Positions 54,939 through 64,000 of a stretch of DNA of 64,000 nt are shown one piece after another (positions within the stretch are counted from its first letter, which is position 1; every line of letters begins with the position of its first letter). Source of the stretch: Azospirillaceae bacterium. GTDB taxonomy: Bacteria > Pseudomonadota > Alphaproteobacteria > Azospirillales > Azospirillaceae. Under the pieces are notes generated by a model. The model had not been told where the DNA came from. It saw only the letters and a list, made by a program, of their open reading frames with translations, and ran no database searches. The translations under genes were made by a program, and so were the position numbers. The DNA is taken from contig JAPWJW010000002.1 in the NCBI GenBank assembly GCA_028283825.1, positions 248,001-312,000 on the forward strand, written 5' to 3'.

Positions 54939-55625
54939 GGCGCCCTTCACCGCCCAGGCGGGCGATGTCTACCGCCTGATGACCTGGCTGACGGCCTCAT
55001 TCCCGGTGGGCGCCTTCTCCTACAGCCACGGCCTGGAGTGGGTGGTGGAGGATGGCACGGTGCGCCATGTCGATGCCCTGGTCGCCTGGCTGGACGATCT
55101 GCTGGCCGTGGGTTCCGCCTGGAACGACGCCGTGCTGGTGGCCGCATCCTGGCGCGCGGCCGCGATTGAGGATTGGGCGGTGCTGGACGGGGTGAACGAG
55201 TTGGCCGGCGCCCTGGTGCCCACGGCGGAACGGCGGCTGGAAACCCTGTCGCAGGGGCGGTCCTTCGCCGCCGCCATCGCGTCCGCCTGGCCCTGCGCCG
55301 CCGTGGACCGCCTGGTCGCGTATGGTCCCAACGCCGCCTATCCGGTGGCTGTGGGGGCGGTCGCGGCCGGTCACGGCCTGACCCTGCCGGCCACCCTGCT
55401 GGGTTACCTGCACGGCTTCGTCGGCAATCTGGTGTCGGCCGCCCTGCGCCTGGTGCCGCTGGGCCAGACCGACGGGCAGCGGGCCTTGGCGCGGCTGGAA
55501 CCGCTGGTGTTGGCCGCCGCTGAACGGGCGGCCGTCAGCACCCTGGATGATCTGGGCGGGGCGGCCTGGGTGGCCGACATCGCCTCCATGAACCACGAGA
55601 CGCAATACACGAGGTTGTTCCGCTC

Positions 55626-55629
<4 letters not shown>
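54931..55629 (+). CDS. ureF: Urease accessory protein UreF
   Basis: ATG 54931 ([36 protein letters not shown]) gives 232 residues. It is within the ureE tail in another frame; the longer open frame upstream is only the shadow of the His-rich tail. [13 protein letters not shown] and NEYTRLFRS-like [12 protein letters not shown] at the C-terminus are characteristic. UreF connects UreD with the GTPase UreG. It overlaps ureG by four bases. Confidence 0.95.
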
Positions 55630-56279
<650 letters not shown>

Positions 56280-56315
56280 GTTTCAAGAAACGCCATCGAA
56301 CAGGGGAACCCGACC

Positions 56316-56903
56316 ATGACCTACCGCCGCCTGCTGCCCGCGCTGACCATTGCCGCCGCTCTGGCCCCCGCCGTGGCCATGGCCCACCCCGGCATGCCCG
56401 GCCACACCCATGGCTTCGGCGATGGCCTGCTGCACCCCTTGACCGGCTGGGACCACCTGGCCGCCATGACGGCGGTCGGCCTGTGGGCCGGGCAGCAGGG
56501 CGGCCGCGCCGTCTGGCTGTGGCCGCTGGCCTTCCTGGCGCTGCTGGTGGTGGGCGCCATCGCCGGCGCCAACGGCCTGGCGGTGCCCGGGGTGGAATGG
56601 GGCATCGCCCTGTCGGTGGTGGCCCTGGGCTGGCTGACCGCCTTCGGCGCCCGCCTGCCGCTCGCCGCCGGCGCCACCCTGATCGCCGCCTTCGCCTTCT
56701 GCCATGGCGCCGCCCACGGGGTGGAAATGCCGGCCGATGCCGATGGCCTGACCTACGGCCTGGGCTTCGTCACCGCCTCCGCCACCCTGCACCTGGCCGG
56801 CGTCGGCCTGTCCTTGGCCGCCACCCGCGCCGGCCTGCGCCTGGCGCCGCGCTTGGCGGGCCTGGCCATGGGCCTGGCGGCGCCATTTCTGCTGTGGGCG
56901 TGA
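56316..56903 (+). CDS. ureJ: HupE/UreJ-family nickel permease-like protein
   Basis: ATG 56316 gives 195 residues. A signal-like first helix ends at AMAHPG, followed by HTHGFGDGLLHPLTGWDHLAAMTAVGLWA, the HP-x5-DH motif that marks HupE/UreJ proteins, and about six membrane helices. FAFCHGAAHGVE is a second histidine cluster. It is the last gene of the urease operon and probably brings in nickel for the enzyme. A 13-bp hairpin follows about 90 bases downstream. Confidence 0.93.
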   Translation: MTYRRLLPALTIAAALAPAVAMAHPGMPGHTHGFGDGLLHPLTGWDHLAAMTAVGLWAGQQGGRAVWLWPLAFLALLVVGAIAGANGLAVPGVEWGIALSVVALGWLTAFGARLPLAAGATLIAAFAFCHGAAHGVEMPADADGLTYGLGFVTASATLHLAGVGLSLAATRAGLRLAPRLAGLAMGLAAPFLLWA

Positions 56904-56993
56904 CTCGTAAAGTGCACGTCATTCATTGATGATGAATAGGTCAATACGAGTAGGTTGTTCGCATTCTGCCGCCAGGAATACAGGTCTAGAGCG

Positions 56994-57027
56994 GAACAAA
57001 TCCAGGTGAATGCGCCTGGATTTGTTC
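56994..57027 (+). terminator. Strong hairpin terminator after the urease operon
   Basis: GAACAAATCCAGG and CCTGGATTTGTTC form a 13-bp perfect stem around an 8-base loop, followed by ATTTTTATC. It is likely an intrinsic terminator for ureJ and may also act on the convergent AT-rich gene. It marks the edge of the AT-rich segment. Confidence 0.75.
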
Positions 57028-57084
57028 ATTTTTATCATTAATATTATATGATAGACGGTGATATAATATTGTTATTGCAATTTT

Positions 57085-57897
57085 TTATTCATCGAACACA
57101 AATTCATTTGCGCGAGCTTCATAGAATGATTTCCATGAGTCTGCGCCATTGCATGAAATTCTTATGCTGGTTTTCGATTTCTTTAACAGATGTGTTCCTG
57201 GCATGGTTTTCGTGAATTCATTAGAGAAATCATATATATCTGATGCTCCTTTTGAAGGTTCGAAAAAAGCTATGTAGAATGTGAAGCTGCGTAAATGGAC
57301 GGTTCTTAGCAATTTCTTGCCAACATTATCGAGTTTGAAAAATGTAAAGCCAACGCGATTGCCGCTTGGATAAAATATAATATCTTTATTTTCTGTTTCT
57401 GGTTTGTTTTTGATGAATTTCGATGGAATTAAAGATGGATAAGATATTTGGAGGTACATTTGTGAAGATCTTCCTATGCTGTTATTTTTGCCCAAAATGT
57501 ACGGAAGTATTTGCTGATATATTTCTATATCTGGAGATTTTTTCTCGATAGAAGACGTTGTTCTTGATGAATTGTAACACATCTTAAGAAGCCACCTCTT
57601 TAGCTTATCATAATCGTAATGAAAATCAAAACTTTCGTGCCTCTCCATGATTTTATGGAAATATTTGTCAAATAGTTGACATATATATTCGTCAAGACCA
57701 GATAGAATTACATTGTTACATACTTCGCAAACATCTTTAATTGTTGGTTCTGATTTTATTACAGAATTAGTGCGTCTCATCCAAAAATAATTTTCATTCT
57801 GTTCATTAACAGATAAAATTCTTCTGTGGAGAGCTCTTGGCCAAAGATGCTCACGTGTCATCTTCTTCTCGCTCAATCCACAATACGAACATTTCAT
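57085..57897 (-). CDS. AT-rich HNH-endonuclease-like protein
   Basis: The 270-residue frame starts at 57897. The N-terminus CSYCGLSEKKMTREHLWPRAL followed by VCEVCNN is a CxxC...EHxxP...CxxCN arrangement, the zinc-stabilised HNH (treble clef) nuclease pattern. The rest (lysine-, asparagine- and isoleucine-rich) matches nothing I recognise. The gene and its flanks (about 56950-57970) are strikingly AT-rich compared with the whole window, so recent transfer is likely. A defence or mobile-element function is possible but unproved. Confidence 0.75.
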   Translation of the reverse strand: MKCSYCGLSEKKMTREHLWPRALHRRILSVNEQNENYFWMRRTNSVIKSEPTIKDVCEVCNNVILSGLDEYICQLFDKYFHKIMERHESFDFHYDYDKLKRWLLKMCYNSSRTTSSIEKKSPDIEIYQQILPYILGKNNSIGRSSQMYLQISYPSLIPSKFIKNKPETENKDIIFYPSGNRVGFTFFKLDNVGKKLLRTVHLRSFTFYIAFFEPSKGASDIYDFSNEFTKTMPGTHLLKKSKTSIRISCNGADSWKSFYEARANEFVFDE

Positions 57898-57967
57898 TCA
57901 CAAATCCTAACCTGAGAAATATTACTATAGGTAAAGGCCCGAAACCAAAGAACTATCTGATAATTAT

Positions 57968-59494
57968 TTAATCCTTCTTATCTGGCAATAGTGCTTGTGG
58001 CTGGCCCACCCCGCTCCGCGCCACCACCCAGCCGGTGATCATCTCCAGCACCTCGGGCGCCATGGTCTCCGGGATGCGGGCGTATTCGGCGGGGGAACCG
58101 GTGTCGGCCGTCTGGAACAGGTGGTTCACGCCCGCCACCTCGCGTACCTCCGCCAAGGGATCATCGGCCAGGGCCGCGCGCAGGGCCGGCAGGTTCTCGG
58201 CGGCCGAGACCTGCAAATCCTTGGAGCCCACCAGGGCCAGCACGGGCAGGCGCAAAGACCGCAGGGCGGGCGCCGGGTCGTAGGTCAGGAACCAGCGGTA
58301 CCAGGGCCGGGTCACGGCGTCGATCACCGCTTCCGCCGTGGCGATGTGGTTGTCGCCGCCGACCACCCCGCCTTGCAGCAGCAGGCGCAGGCGGGCGCGG
58401 GCGCGTTCGGGGTCGGGTTCATTCTTCACGATGGCGTATTCGCGGCGGTCCAGATCGACCAGGCGGTCCGTGCCGGCGGCACCCACGCCCTTGGCGTAGG
58501 AGATCAGGCGCTTCTGGCTCAACAGGATGTCCTCCCCCGGCAAGGCCGGGCCGGCCAGCAGCACCAGCCAGGCCAGGGTGGGATCGCGGTTCGCCACCAT
58601 GGGGGCGATCAGGCCGCCCTCGCTGTGGCCGATCAGGCCGATGCGGCGGGGGTCGATGTCGGCCCGGCCGCGCAGATAGGCGACACCGGCCTCGGCATCG
58701 GTGGCGAAGTCGGGCGTGGTGGCGGCGTCGAAATCGCCGGTGGAGCGGCCCACGCCCCGGTCGTCCACCCGCAGCACGGCGATGCCCCGCCGGGTCAGCG
58801 CGTCGGCCAGCACCAGGAAGGGCTTGTGCCCGTCCATGGTCTCATCCCGGTCCTGCGGGCCGGAGCCGGTGATCAGCAAGGCGGCGGGGAAGGGGCCCTT
58901 GCCCGGCGGCAGGGTCAGGGTGCCGGCCAGCCGCACGGCCGGTGCCGCCGGGTTGGCATAGGTGACGTTGACCGCGCGGTAGGGGAAGGGCGGCCGGGGC
59001 GTCTGGGGCCGTGCCTGCTCCGCCCGGATCTGCGCCGTGGTCAGGCGGGTCAGCACCAGCGGGCGGATCTGGGACCCTTGCGTCCAGGTGCCGGTCAGGG
59101 CACGGCCGTCGGTGGTCAGCGTGCCGGTGAAGCCGCCCAGGATGGCGGGGATGCTGAATGCCACCCGGTCGCCGTCGCGGGTGACGGCGCCGATGGCCAC
59201 CCCCATCACCTGCTGGTCCACGCTGTCGACCGTGCCGGACAGGGTGCTGTCGCCGCCCACGGCGGGCCCGCCGGTGGCGGCGATGTGGAACACCAGGCGC
59301 AGGCGGGTCAGGCCGGTGTCCAGCGTGCCCTGCCAATCACCGGTCAGGACGGCCGTGGTCGCAGGCGGCGGTTCCGCCGACAGCCCCCATGCCGGGGCGC
59401 CGGCGGTGATCCAGGCCAGCATCATCACTCCGCACAGCCGTTGCCGCACCGTCCATCCGCGCTTGAGCGTGCGCCCTCCGCCGTTCCGTCTCAC
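57968..59494 (-). CDS. Exported alpha/beta hydrolase (serine esterase or peptidase-like)
   Basis: GTG 59494 gives 508 residues; a start closer to MMLAWITAG is possible. A hydrophobic export signal (LCGVMMLAWITAGAPAWGLSA) is followed by a beta-rich domain of about 120 residues (GDWQGTLDTGLTRLRLVFHI) and then an alpha/beta hydrolase domain with LITGSGPQDRDET, VDDRGVGRSTG, the nucleophile GHSEGGL, LVGSKDLQ and a late GVNHLFQ His. The layout matches secreted esterases of unknown substrate. It lies next to the AT-rich island. Confidence 0.9.
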   Translation of the reverse strand: MRRNGGGRTLKRGWTVRQRLCGVMMLAWITAGAPAWGLSAEPPPATTAVLTGDWQGTLDTGLTRLRLVFHIAATGGPAVGGDSTLSGTVDSVDQQVMGVAIGAVTRDGDRVAFSIPAILGGFTGTLTTDGRALTGTWTQGSQIRPLVLTRLTTAQIRAEQARPQTPRPPFPYRAVNVTYANPAAPAVRLAGTLTLPPGKGPFPAALLITGSGPQDRDETMDGHKPFLVLADALTRRGIAVLRVDDRGVGRSTGDFDAATTPDFATDAEAGVAYLRGRADIDPRRIGLIGHSEGGLIAPMVANRDPTLAWLVLLAGPALPGEDILLSQKRLISYAKGVGAAGTDRLVDLDRREYAIVKNEPDPERARARLRLLLQGGVVGGDNHIATAEAVIDAVTRPWYRWFLTYDPAPALRSLRLPVLALVGSKDLQVSAAENLPALRAALADDPLAEVREVAGVNHLFQTADTGSPAEYARIPETMAPEVLEMITGWVVARSGVGQPQALLPDKKD

Positions 59495-59542
59495 CCCAAG
59501 CGTGGTGCTGAAACGGGGCCCTGTCCAGCGCGCGAAGGGAGG

Positions 59543-60034
59543 TCAGGCGTGCGCCAGGGCCGCCGGCCGGAAGCGCCGTGCCGCCAGCACGCCCAACGCG
59601 ATGAACAGCAGCAGCACCACGCCCTCCGCCACCGCGAAGGGCGGTTCCGATCCGGTGGGCGCCAGGGCGTTCAGCGCCGCCACCTTTTGGAAGGACTGGG
59701 CGACGGCGACGAAGGCCAGGAAAAACACGCTGGCCGTCAGGCTGGCGGCATAGAGGACCCGCCACCAGCCCCGCAGGTGGAACAGGTACAGCGCGACGAT
59801 GGCCACCACCAGGATCAGCAGCGACAGCACGCCCACGCCGTGGGACGGTAGGAAGCCGGTGAAGGGGAAGCCGAAGCCCGTCAGGTCGGTCAGCACCGCC
59901 GCCGCCAGGTAGACGGCGGTCAACGTGCGGGGCACGCGGTTGGTGATCAAGGCGGCGACCAGGTACAGGCCGATGGCCAGCGCCACCAGGCTGAGGTCGG
60001 TATGGAAACCCACATAGGATAAGGGATCGAACAT
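59543..60034 (-). CDS. Integral membrane protein of unknown function
   Basis: ATG 60034 (MFDPLSYVGFHTDLSLVALAIGLYLVAALITNRVP) gives 163 residues with about five hydrophobic segments and the charged break HLRGWWR in the middle. I recognise no family. It lies 48 bases upstream of the hydrolase gene on the same strand and may be cotranscribed with it. Confidence 0.75.
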   Translation of the reverse strand: MFDPLSYVGFHTDLSLVALAIGLYLVAALITNRVPRTLTAVYLAAAVLTDLTGFGFPFTGFLPSHGVGVLSLLILVVAIVALYLFHLRGWWRVLYAASLTASVFFLAFVAVAQSFQKVAALNALAPTGSEPPFAVAEGVVLLLFIALGVLAARRFRPAALAHA

Positions 60035-60185
60035 GGTACAGCCCCCGCTGCGGGCCGGTCCCGGCCCGGTTTCGATCGCCCATCCTGGGCCGACGCATCT
60101 TTGCCGTCTTGTATGTCCCGCCCGTCTTCACCGATCATCATGGGGTGGGGGAACGCGCACATAATAACCGGATGGCGATGGCCGC

Positions 60186-61091
60186 ATGATCGACAAGCTG
60201 GAATTCTTCATCGCCCTGGCCCGCGAACAGCATTTCGGCCGCGCGGCCGAGGCCTGCGGCGTCACCCAGCCGACGCTGTCCGCCGGCCTGAAACAGCTGG
60301 AGGAGCAACTGGGCGTGCTGCTGGTCAACCGCGGCGCCCGCTACCTGGGCCTGACGCCGGAGGGGGAGCGGGTGCTGGACTGGGCGCGGCGCATCGTCGG
60401 CGACGCCCGCGCCATGAAGCAGGAGGTGCGGGCCCTGCGCCATGGCCTCAGCGGCCATCTGCGCATCGCCGTCATCCCCACGGCACTCGCCATGGTGCCG
60501 GCCTTGACCACCCCTTACCGTGAGAAGCACCCCAGCGTGCGCTTCACCGTGCAGTCGCGCACGTCGGTCGAAATCCTGCACCTGCTGGAAGGGCTGGAGA
60601 TCGATGCCGGCATCACCTACCTGGACAACGAGCCGCTGGGCCGGGTGCGCACCGTGCCCCTGTACCGGGAGCAATACCGCCTGCTGATCAGCCGCGACAG
60701 CCCGCTGGGCGGGCGCGAGCGGGTCACCTGGGCGGAGGTGGGGGAGATACCGCTGTGCCTGCTGACCCCCAACATGCAGAACCGGCGCATCATCGACCGG
60801 CTGCTGTCCATCGCCGGCGCCGTCTCCGCCCCCATGCTGGAGTCCGACAGCATGATCGTGCTGTTCGCCCATGTGCGCACCGGCCAGTGGGCCAGCATCA
60901 TGCCGGAGGTGCTGACCGGCGCCCTGGGTTTCCCCGACGGGATTCGCGCCATCCCCATCGTGGAGCCGTCTGCCGTGCACGACATCGGCCTGGTTGTCCC
61001 CTACCGCGACCCCATGACGCCGCTGGCCGCCGCCCTGGTGGCGGAGGCGCGCAAGGTGGCGCGCACTTTTGGTGAGCCGGTCGCGCCTTGA
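60186..61091 (+). CDS. LysR-family transcriptional regulator
   Basis: This 301-residue regulator starts MIDKLEFFIALAREQHFGRAAEACGVTQPTLSAGLKQLEEQLGVLLVNRG, the helix-turn-helix domain. The effector domain has LEGLEIDAGITYLDNEPL and SIMPEVLTGALG, as in LysR regulators that sit next to formate dehydrogenase genes in alphaproteobacteria. It is divergent from the membrane protein gene. The target genes are probably not in this window. Confidence 0.9.
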   Translation: MIDKLEFFIALAREQHFGRAAEACGVTQPTLSAGLKQLEEQLGVLLVNRGARYLGLTPEGERVLDWARRIVGDARAMKQEVRALRHGLSGHLRIAVIPTALAMVPALTTPYREKHPSVRFTVQSRTSVEILHLLEGLEIDAGITYLDNEPLGRVRTVPLYREQYRLLISRDSPLGGRERVTWAEVGEIPLCLLTPNMQNRRIIDRLLSIAGAVSAPMLESDSMIVLFAHVRTGQWASIMPEVLTGALGFPDGIRAIPIVEPSAVHDIGLVVPYRDPMTPLAAALVAEARKVARTFGEPVAP

Positions 61092-61690
61092 ATGGTTGCG
61101 TTACCAGATGGCGGCCGCACCCCAGCCTTGCATGCAGCGGCGTGCCGTTCATGGCGCATTGATTTTCCGGCAAAACAATTATTTGCCATAGGGGTTTCGT
61201 GATGTATTGGCGTCTTATAAAAACGGCTTTTACGTAAAATGAAACACGCATCTTCTGTGTATCGGCGCGCGCCAACAGTATTTATATCCCGTTAACGTGT
61301 CACAAATTGCAGATTTGCCGGTGGTGGCCGGCCGGATATTGGGTTTGACAGGAAAGTCACGGATCATCACAGTCCGCCGCAACGCAGCGGCCGGCACCGT
61401 CCGGCGGTGCGGCTTTCGGCTTTCCGGCCTTCTGATCCTTTAAAAGCGGGGCGCCCCGGTATCGGGGCTGAACCCGCTTTGGGTCCGTGGGGCACGGACG
61501 GCGTTTCATCTTTGCCCAATGCCCAGCGTGCCCGCCGGCGCGCCTTTCGCTTTTCAGTGTTCCATCCGTTTGGCCCAAGCGCCAGCCCAGGCCTCCGCGG
61601 GATCGCGGCGGTGCATGACATCGATATCATCGCACCCGTGCCAGGAAGCGCTCAGGCTCCGCCACCATCGACTCAGAGACCACGAGCCCC
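61092..61690. other. Intergenic region of about 600 bases, no gene supported
   Basis: The left half (61140-61290) is AT-richer and may hold promoters. The right half has GC-rich inverted repeats such as CACCG-TCCGG-CGGTG near 61396. Frames across it are overlapping shadows without ribosome sites. I saw no sigma-28 or sigma-54 site for the following chemoreceptor gene. Confidence 0.5.
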
Positions 61691-63676
61691 ATGAAACTGT
61701 CCCTCAAGCTTCTTCTGCCCGTCATCGGCCTGGCGCTGGTCGCCGGCACCCTGGTGGCCGCCGGCCATGCCGGCCTTGCCCGTACCGAGCGCGTGTCCCG
61801 CGCGCTGGAGGACGCGCAAGGCCTGCAACTGGCGGCTTCCGAAATCCGGGCGCTCAGCCGGGCGGTGCAGCGCGATACCCTGAACACCATCCTGGAAACG
61901 CCGGCGGACAGGGCGCCCTTCGCGGAGCGGGCGCGCAGCCGCGCCACGGAGATGCGGGAACGGGTGGCGGAATTCGCCACGGCCGTGGCCCAGGCGCCCC
62001 TGGCGCCGGCCCTGCGCGCGGGGCTGGGCAACTTCGCCGCCACCCAGGCCACCGTGCTGGCGGCGCTGGACCAGGCCCTGGCCAAGGGGCTGGACGACCG
62101 GCGGGAGGAGGCCATGGCCCTGTTCCGCGACGGCGTGCGCCCGGCCGAACGCCAGGCGTCGGCCATCACCGACGCCTTCATCGAGGCGCAGGACCGCACC
62201 ATCCGCGAGCTGGCGGCGCAGGCCGCCGCCACCCGGCGGCAGACCGACATCCTGCTGATGGCGGCGGGTGGCAGCGGCGTGGCGCTGGCCATCCTGATGG
62301 CGGTGGCGGCCTTCGTCCTGGGCGTGGTGCGGCCGGTGGGGCGCCTGACCAACGCCACCACGGCCATCGCCGCCGGCGACCTGGACGCCTCGGTCAAGGG
62401 GGTTGAGCGCCGGGATGAATTGGGTGACCTGGCCCGCGCCCTGCTGGTCTTCCGCACCCAGGCGCAGGAGAAGCGCCAGCTGGAAGCCCATGCCCGGACC
62501 GAGGCCGAGGCGGCGGAGGGCCGCAAGCGCGCCGCCCTGGTGTCCATGGCCGAGCGGGTGGAGAAGGAGGCGCGGCTGGCCGTGGACCGCGTGGCCGCCA
62601 CCACCCGCGCCATGGACGGCCACGCCGCCGCCATGGCCCAGTCGGCCGACTGTGTCGCCGACAACAGCACCAGCGTGGCGGCGGCGGCCCACCAGGCCCT
62701 GGCCAATTCCCAGACAGTGGCGGCGGCGACGGAACAGCTGACGGCCAGCATCCGCGAGATTTCGGCCCGGGTGATGCACGCCAGCGCCGTCAGCCAGGCG
62801 GCGGTGGCCAAGGGCCAGACGGCGCAGGACACCATCGGCACCCTGTCCGACGCGGTGGGCCGCATCGGCGCCGTCGCCTCGCTGATCGCGGAGATCGCGG
62901 CGCAGACCAACCTGCTGGCCCTGAACGCCGCCATCGAGGCGGCGCGGGCGGGCGATGCCGGCCGGGGTTTCGCCGTGGTGGCCAACGAGGTGAAAAGCCT
63001 GGCCGGGCAGACGGCGCGCTCGACGGAGGATATCACCCGCCAGATCACGGAGATCCAGGCCATCACCGGCCGGGCCGTGGCCGCCATGGCGGAGATGGGC
63101 GGCGTGGTGCGCGAGATGGACGTGATCTCCAGCGCCGTGGCCGCGGCGGTGGAGGAACAGGGGGCCGCGACGCAGGAGATCAGCCGCACGGTGACCCAGA
63201 CCGCCGACGCCGCCCAGGAAGTGTCCGTGCGCATCAGCGAGGTCTCGGGCGAGGCCGGGGCCACCGGCGATCGCGCCATCACCGTGCGCACGGCCGTCGC
63301 CGACGTGGCCCAGTCCGTCGCCGACCTGCGCGGCATGCTGGTGCGCGTCATCCGCACCAGCATGGATGAGGTGGACCGCCGCGCCGAGGACCGGACGCCC
63401 GTGGACCTGCCCTGCCTGTTGACGCTGGAGGGGCATTGCGTCGCCGGCCGTGTCCGCGACCTGTCGCAGGGCGGCGCCTGCGTCGCCTTCGACGAGGCCG
63501 TCGCCGCCGGCAGCCGGGGCCGCCTGCAGATCGACCATGCCGGCCCCTGGCTGGAGGTGCGCGTGCTGATGGCCGGGGAGGAGGGGGAGCATCTGTGCTT
63601 CGATCCGCCCCTGGCGGGGGCGGACGCGCTGCACCTGGCCGGCCTGGTGATCGGCCGCCTGGAGCGCGTGGCGTGA
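61691..63676 (+). CDS. Methyl-accepting chemotaxis protein with C-terminal PilZ domain
   Basis: ATG 61691 gives 661 residues: a membrane helix ([22 protein letters not shown]), a helical periplasmic sensor (about 30-190), a second helix ([27 protein letters not shown]), a HAMP domain and a signalling domain with [24 protein letters not shown] at the tip. After residue 555 comes [23 protein letters not shown]...[12 protein letters not shown], which matches the RxxxR and DxSxxG motifs of c-di-GMP-binding PilZ domains. The receptor would thus join chemotaxis to the second messenger. A strong terminator follows. Confidence 0.92.
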   Translation: MKLSLKLLLPVIGLALVAGTLVAAGHAGLARTERVSRALEDAQGLQLAASEIRALSRAVQRDTLNTILETPADRAPFAERARSRATEMRERVAEFATAVAQAPLAPALRAGLGNFAATQATVLAALDQALAKGLDDRREEAMALFRDGVRPAERQASAITDAFIEAQDRTIRELAAQAAATRRQTDILLMAAGGSGVALAILMAVAAFVLGVVRPVGRLTNATTAIAAGDLDASVKGVERRDELGDLARALLVFRTQAQEKRQLEAHARTEAEAAEGRKRAALVSMAERVEKEARLAVDRVAATTRAMDGHAAAMAQSADCVADNSTSVAAAAHQALANSQTVAAATEQLTASIREISARVMHASAVSQAAVAKGQTAQDTIGTLSDAVGRIGAVASLIAEIAAQTNLLALNAAIEAARAGDAGRGFAVVANEVKSLAGQTARSTEDITRQITEIQAITGRAVAAMAEMGGVVREMDVISSAVAAAVEEQGAATQEISRTVTQTADAAQEVSVRISEVSGEAGATGDRAITVRTAVADVAQSVADLRGMLVRVIRTSMDEVDRRAEDRTPVDLPCLLTLEGHCVAGRVRDLSQGGACVAFDEAVAAGSRGRLQIDHAGPWLEVRVLMAGEEGEHLCFDPPLAGADALHLAGLVIGRLERVA

Positions 63677-63700
63677 TGCGCGTGGCCTGAGGTCACAAGG

Positions 63701-63733
63701 AAAAGCCCCGGAGGCGGCACCTCCGGGGCTTTT
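63701..63733 (+). terminator. Intrinsic terminator after the PilZ chemoreceptor gene
   Basis: AAAAGCCCCGGAGG and CCTCCGGGGCTTTT form a 14-bp perfect stem with the loop CGGCA, ending in a T4 run. The matching A4 on the left would let it work in both directions. Confidence 0.9.
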
Positions 63734-63760
63734 CGCATTGAGCCTGTCACCCCCCGTTCC

Positions 63761-63876
63761 TAGGCCCCGACCGGGGCCGCCGGAGCGAGCACCGCAGGGC
63801 GCGGTGAGGAAGCCAAGCCACCGTCAGGTGGCGCCGGCGCTTGAGGCCAAAAGACTCCGCGCCCGCCGCCTGAGGG
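63761..63876 (+). repeat. Dispersed structured intergenic repeat, copy F (diverged)
   Basis: It holds hairpin GGCCCC-GACC-GGGGCC (63763-63778), GCCGCCGGAG, hairpin CACCGC/GCGGTG (63790-63806), GAGGAAGCC, hairpin GCCACC-GTCA-GGTGGC (63817-63832) and GCCGGCGCTTGAGG. The architecture is that of copy B with a changed middle. It separates convergent genes. Confidence 0.65.
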
Positions 63877-63881
63877 AACCC

Positions 63882-64000
63882 TTAACTATTAGACGCCACC
63901 AGCTTCTGGCGAACCTCGGCCAGCAGGTCGCGGGCTTCGGCGCGGCGGCCAGCGTCCCACACCGGCTGTTCCACCGACACCGGGGCCTCCAGCGCGTGGG
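63882..64000 (-). CDS. C-terminal end of a gene cut by the window edge
   Basis: The minus-strand frame is open from the window edge to TAA at 63882-63884 and reads HALEAPVSVEQPVWDAGRRAEARDLLAEVRQKLVASNS. The codon use is that of the neighbours. The 39 residues look like a helical C-terminus, but no family can be assigned from them. Confidence 0.6.
   Translation of the reverse strand, partial: HALEAPVSVEQPVWDAGRRAEARDLLAEVRQKLVASNS

Overview
The window is a GC-rich stretch of bacterial chromosome. Its gene families (hybrid histidine kinases, methyl-accepting chemotaxis proteins, a Caulobacter-type TonB-dependent receptor, an XdhABC plus NifS cluster, an HldE/HldD pair) suggest an alphaproteobacterium, perhaps of the Azospirillum/Nitrospirillum group. 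That placement is inference from gene content and codon use only; no rRNA or tRNA gene was seen.

Layout. 0-15 kb: the N-terminal part of a family 3 glycoside hydrolase, an FtrA-like regulator, a solitary RelB antitoxin, a VOC protein and a rhodanese, a chemoreceptor facing a large hybrid kinase, a MATE exporter divergent from its likely TetR regulator, and the heptose genes hldE-hldD. 15-32 kb: a TonB-dependent receptor, a secreted nucleoside hydrolase, a sulfotransferase-like gene, an operon of lipoprotein adenosine deaminase, cytosolic nucleoside hydrolase and solute-binding protein, an FAD protein, an EAL phosphodiesterase, a ParDE pair and two exported peptidases. 31.8-49 kb: the purine catabolic core, with allantoinase, OHCU decarboxylase, allantoate amidohydrolase and an M20 hydrolase on the minus strand, and HIU hydrolase, XdhA, XdhB, XdhC, NifS and a squalene-cyclase-like gene divergent from them. 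After an inserted, IS630-disrupted gene come the cytochrome-c urate oxidase puuD and guanine deaminase. 49-57 kb: a damaged toxin-antitoxin pair, a LysR regulator and the urease operon ureDABCEFGJ. 57-64 kb: an AT-rich HNH-type gene, an esterase-like hydrolase, a LysR regulator, a chemoreceptor with a C-terminal PilZ domain, and the edge of one further gene.

Read together, roughly 15-57 kb could form a nitrogen-scavenging locus. Nucleosides would cross the outer membrane, be deaminated or cleaved partly outside the cytoplasm, and the bases would pass through guanine deaminase, xanthine dehydrogenase, urate oxidase, HIU hydrolase, OHCU decarboxylase, allantoinase and allantoate amidohydrolase. 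Urease would recover the final nitrogen. No obvious ureidoglycolate lyase, allantoicase or inner-membrane purine permease is present. Three sites with the same TTGGC-N7-TTGC sigma-54 pattern lie upstream of the receptor, the sulfotransferase-like gene and ureD, which suggests nitrogen or other enhancer-dependent control.

Several genes are damaged as written. ureC has one extra C, a ParE-like toxin has a 13-base tandem duplication, and a gene of probable DUF6602 type is split by IS630. A family of structured intergenic repeats with covarying hairpin stems occurs at six places and is the least explained element of the window.
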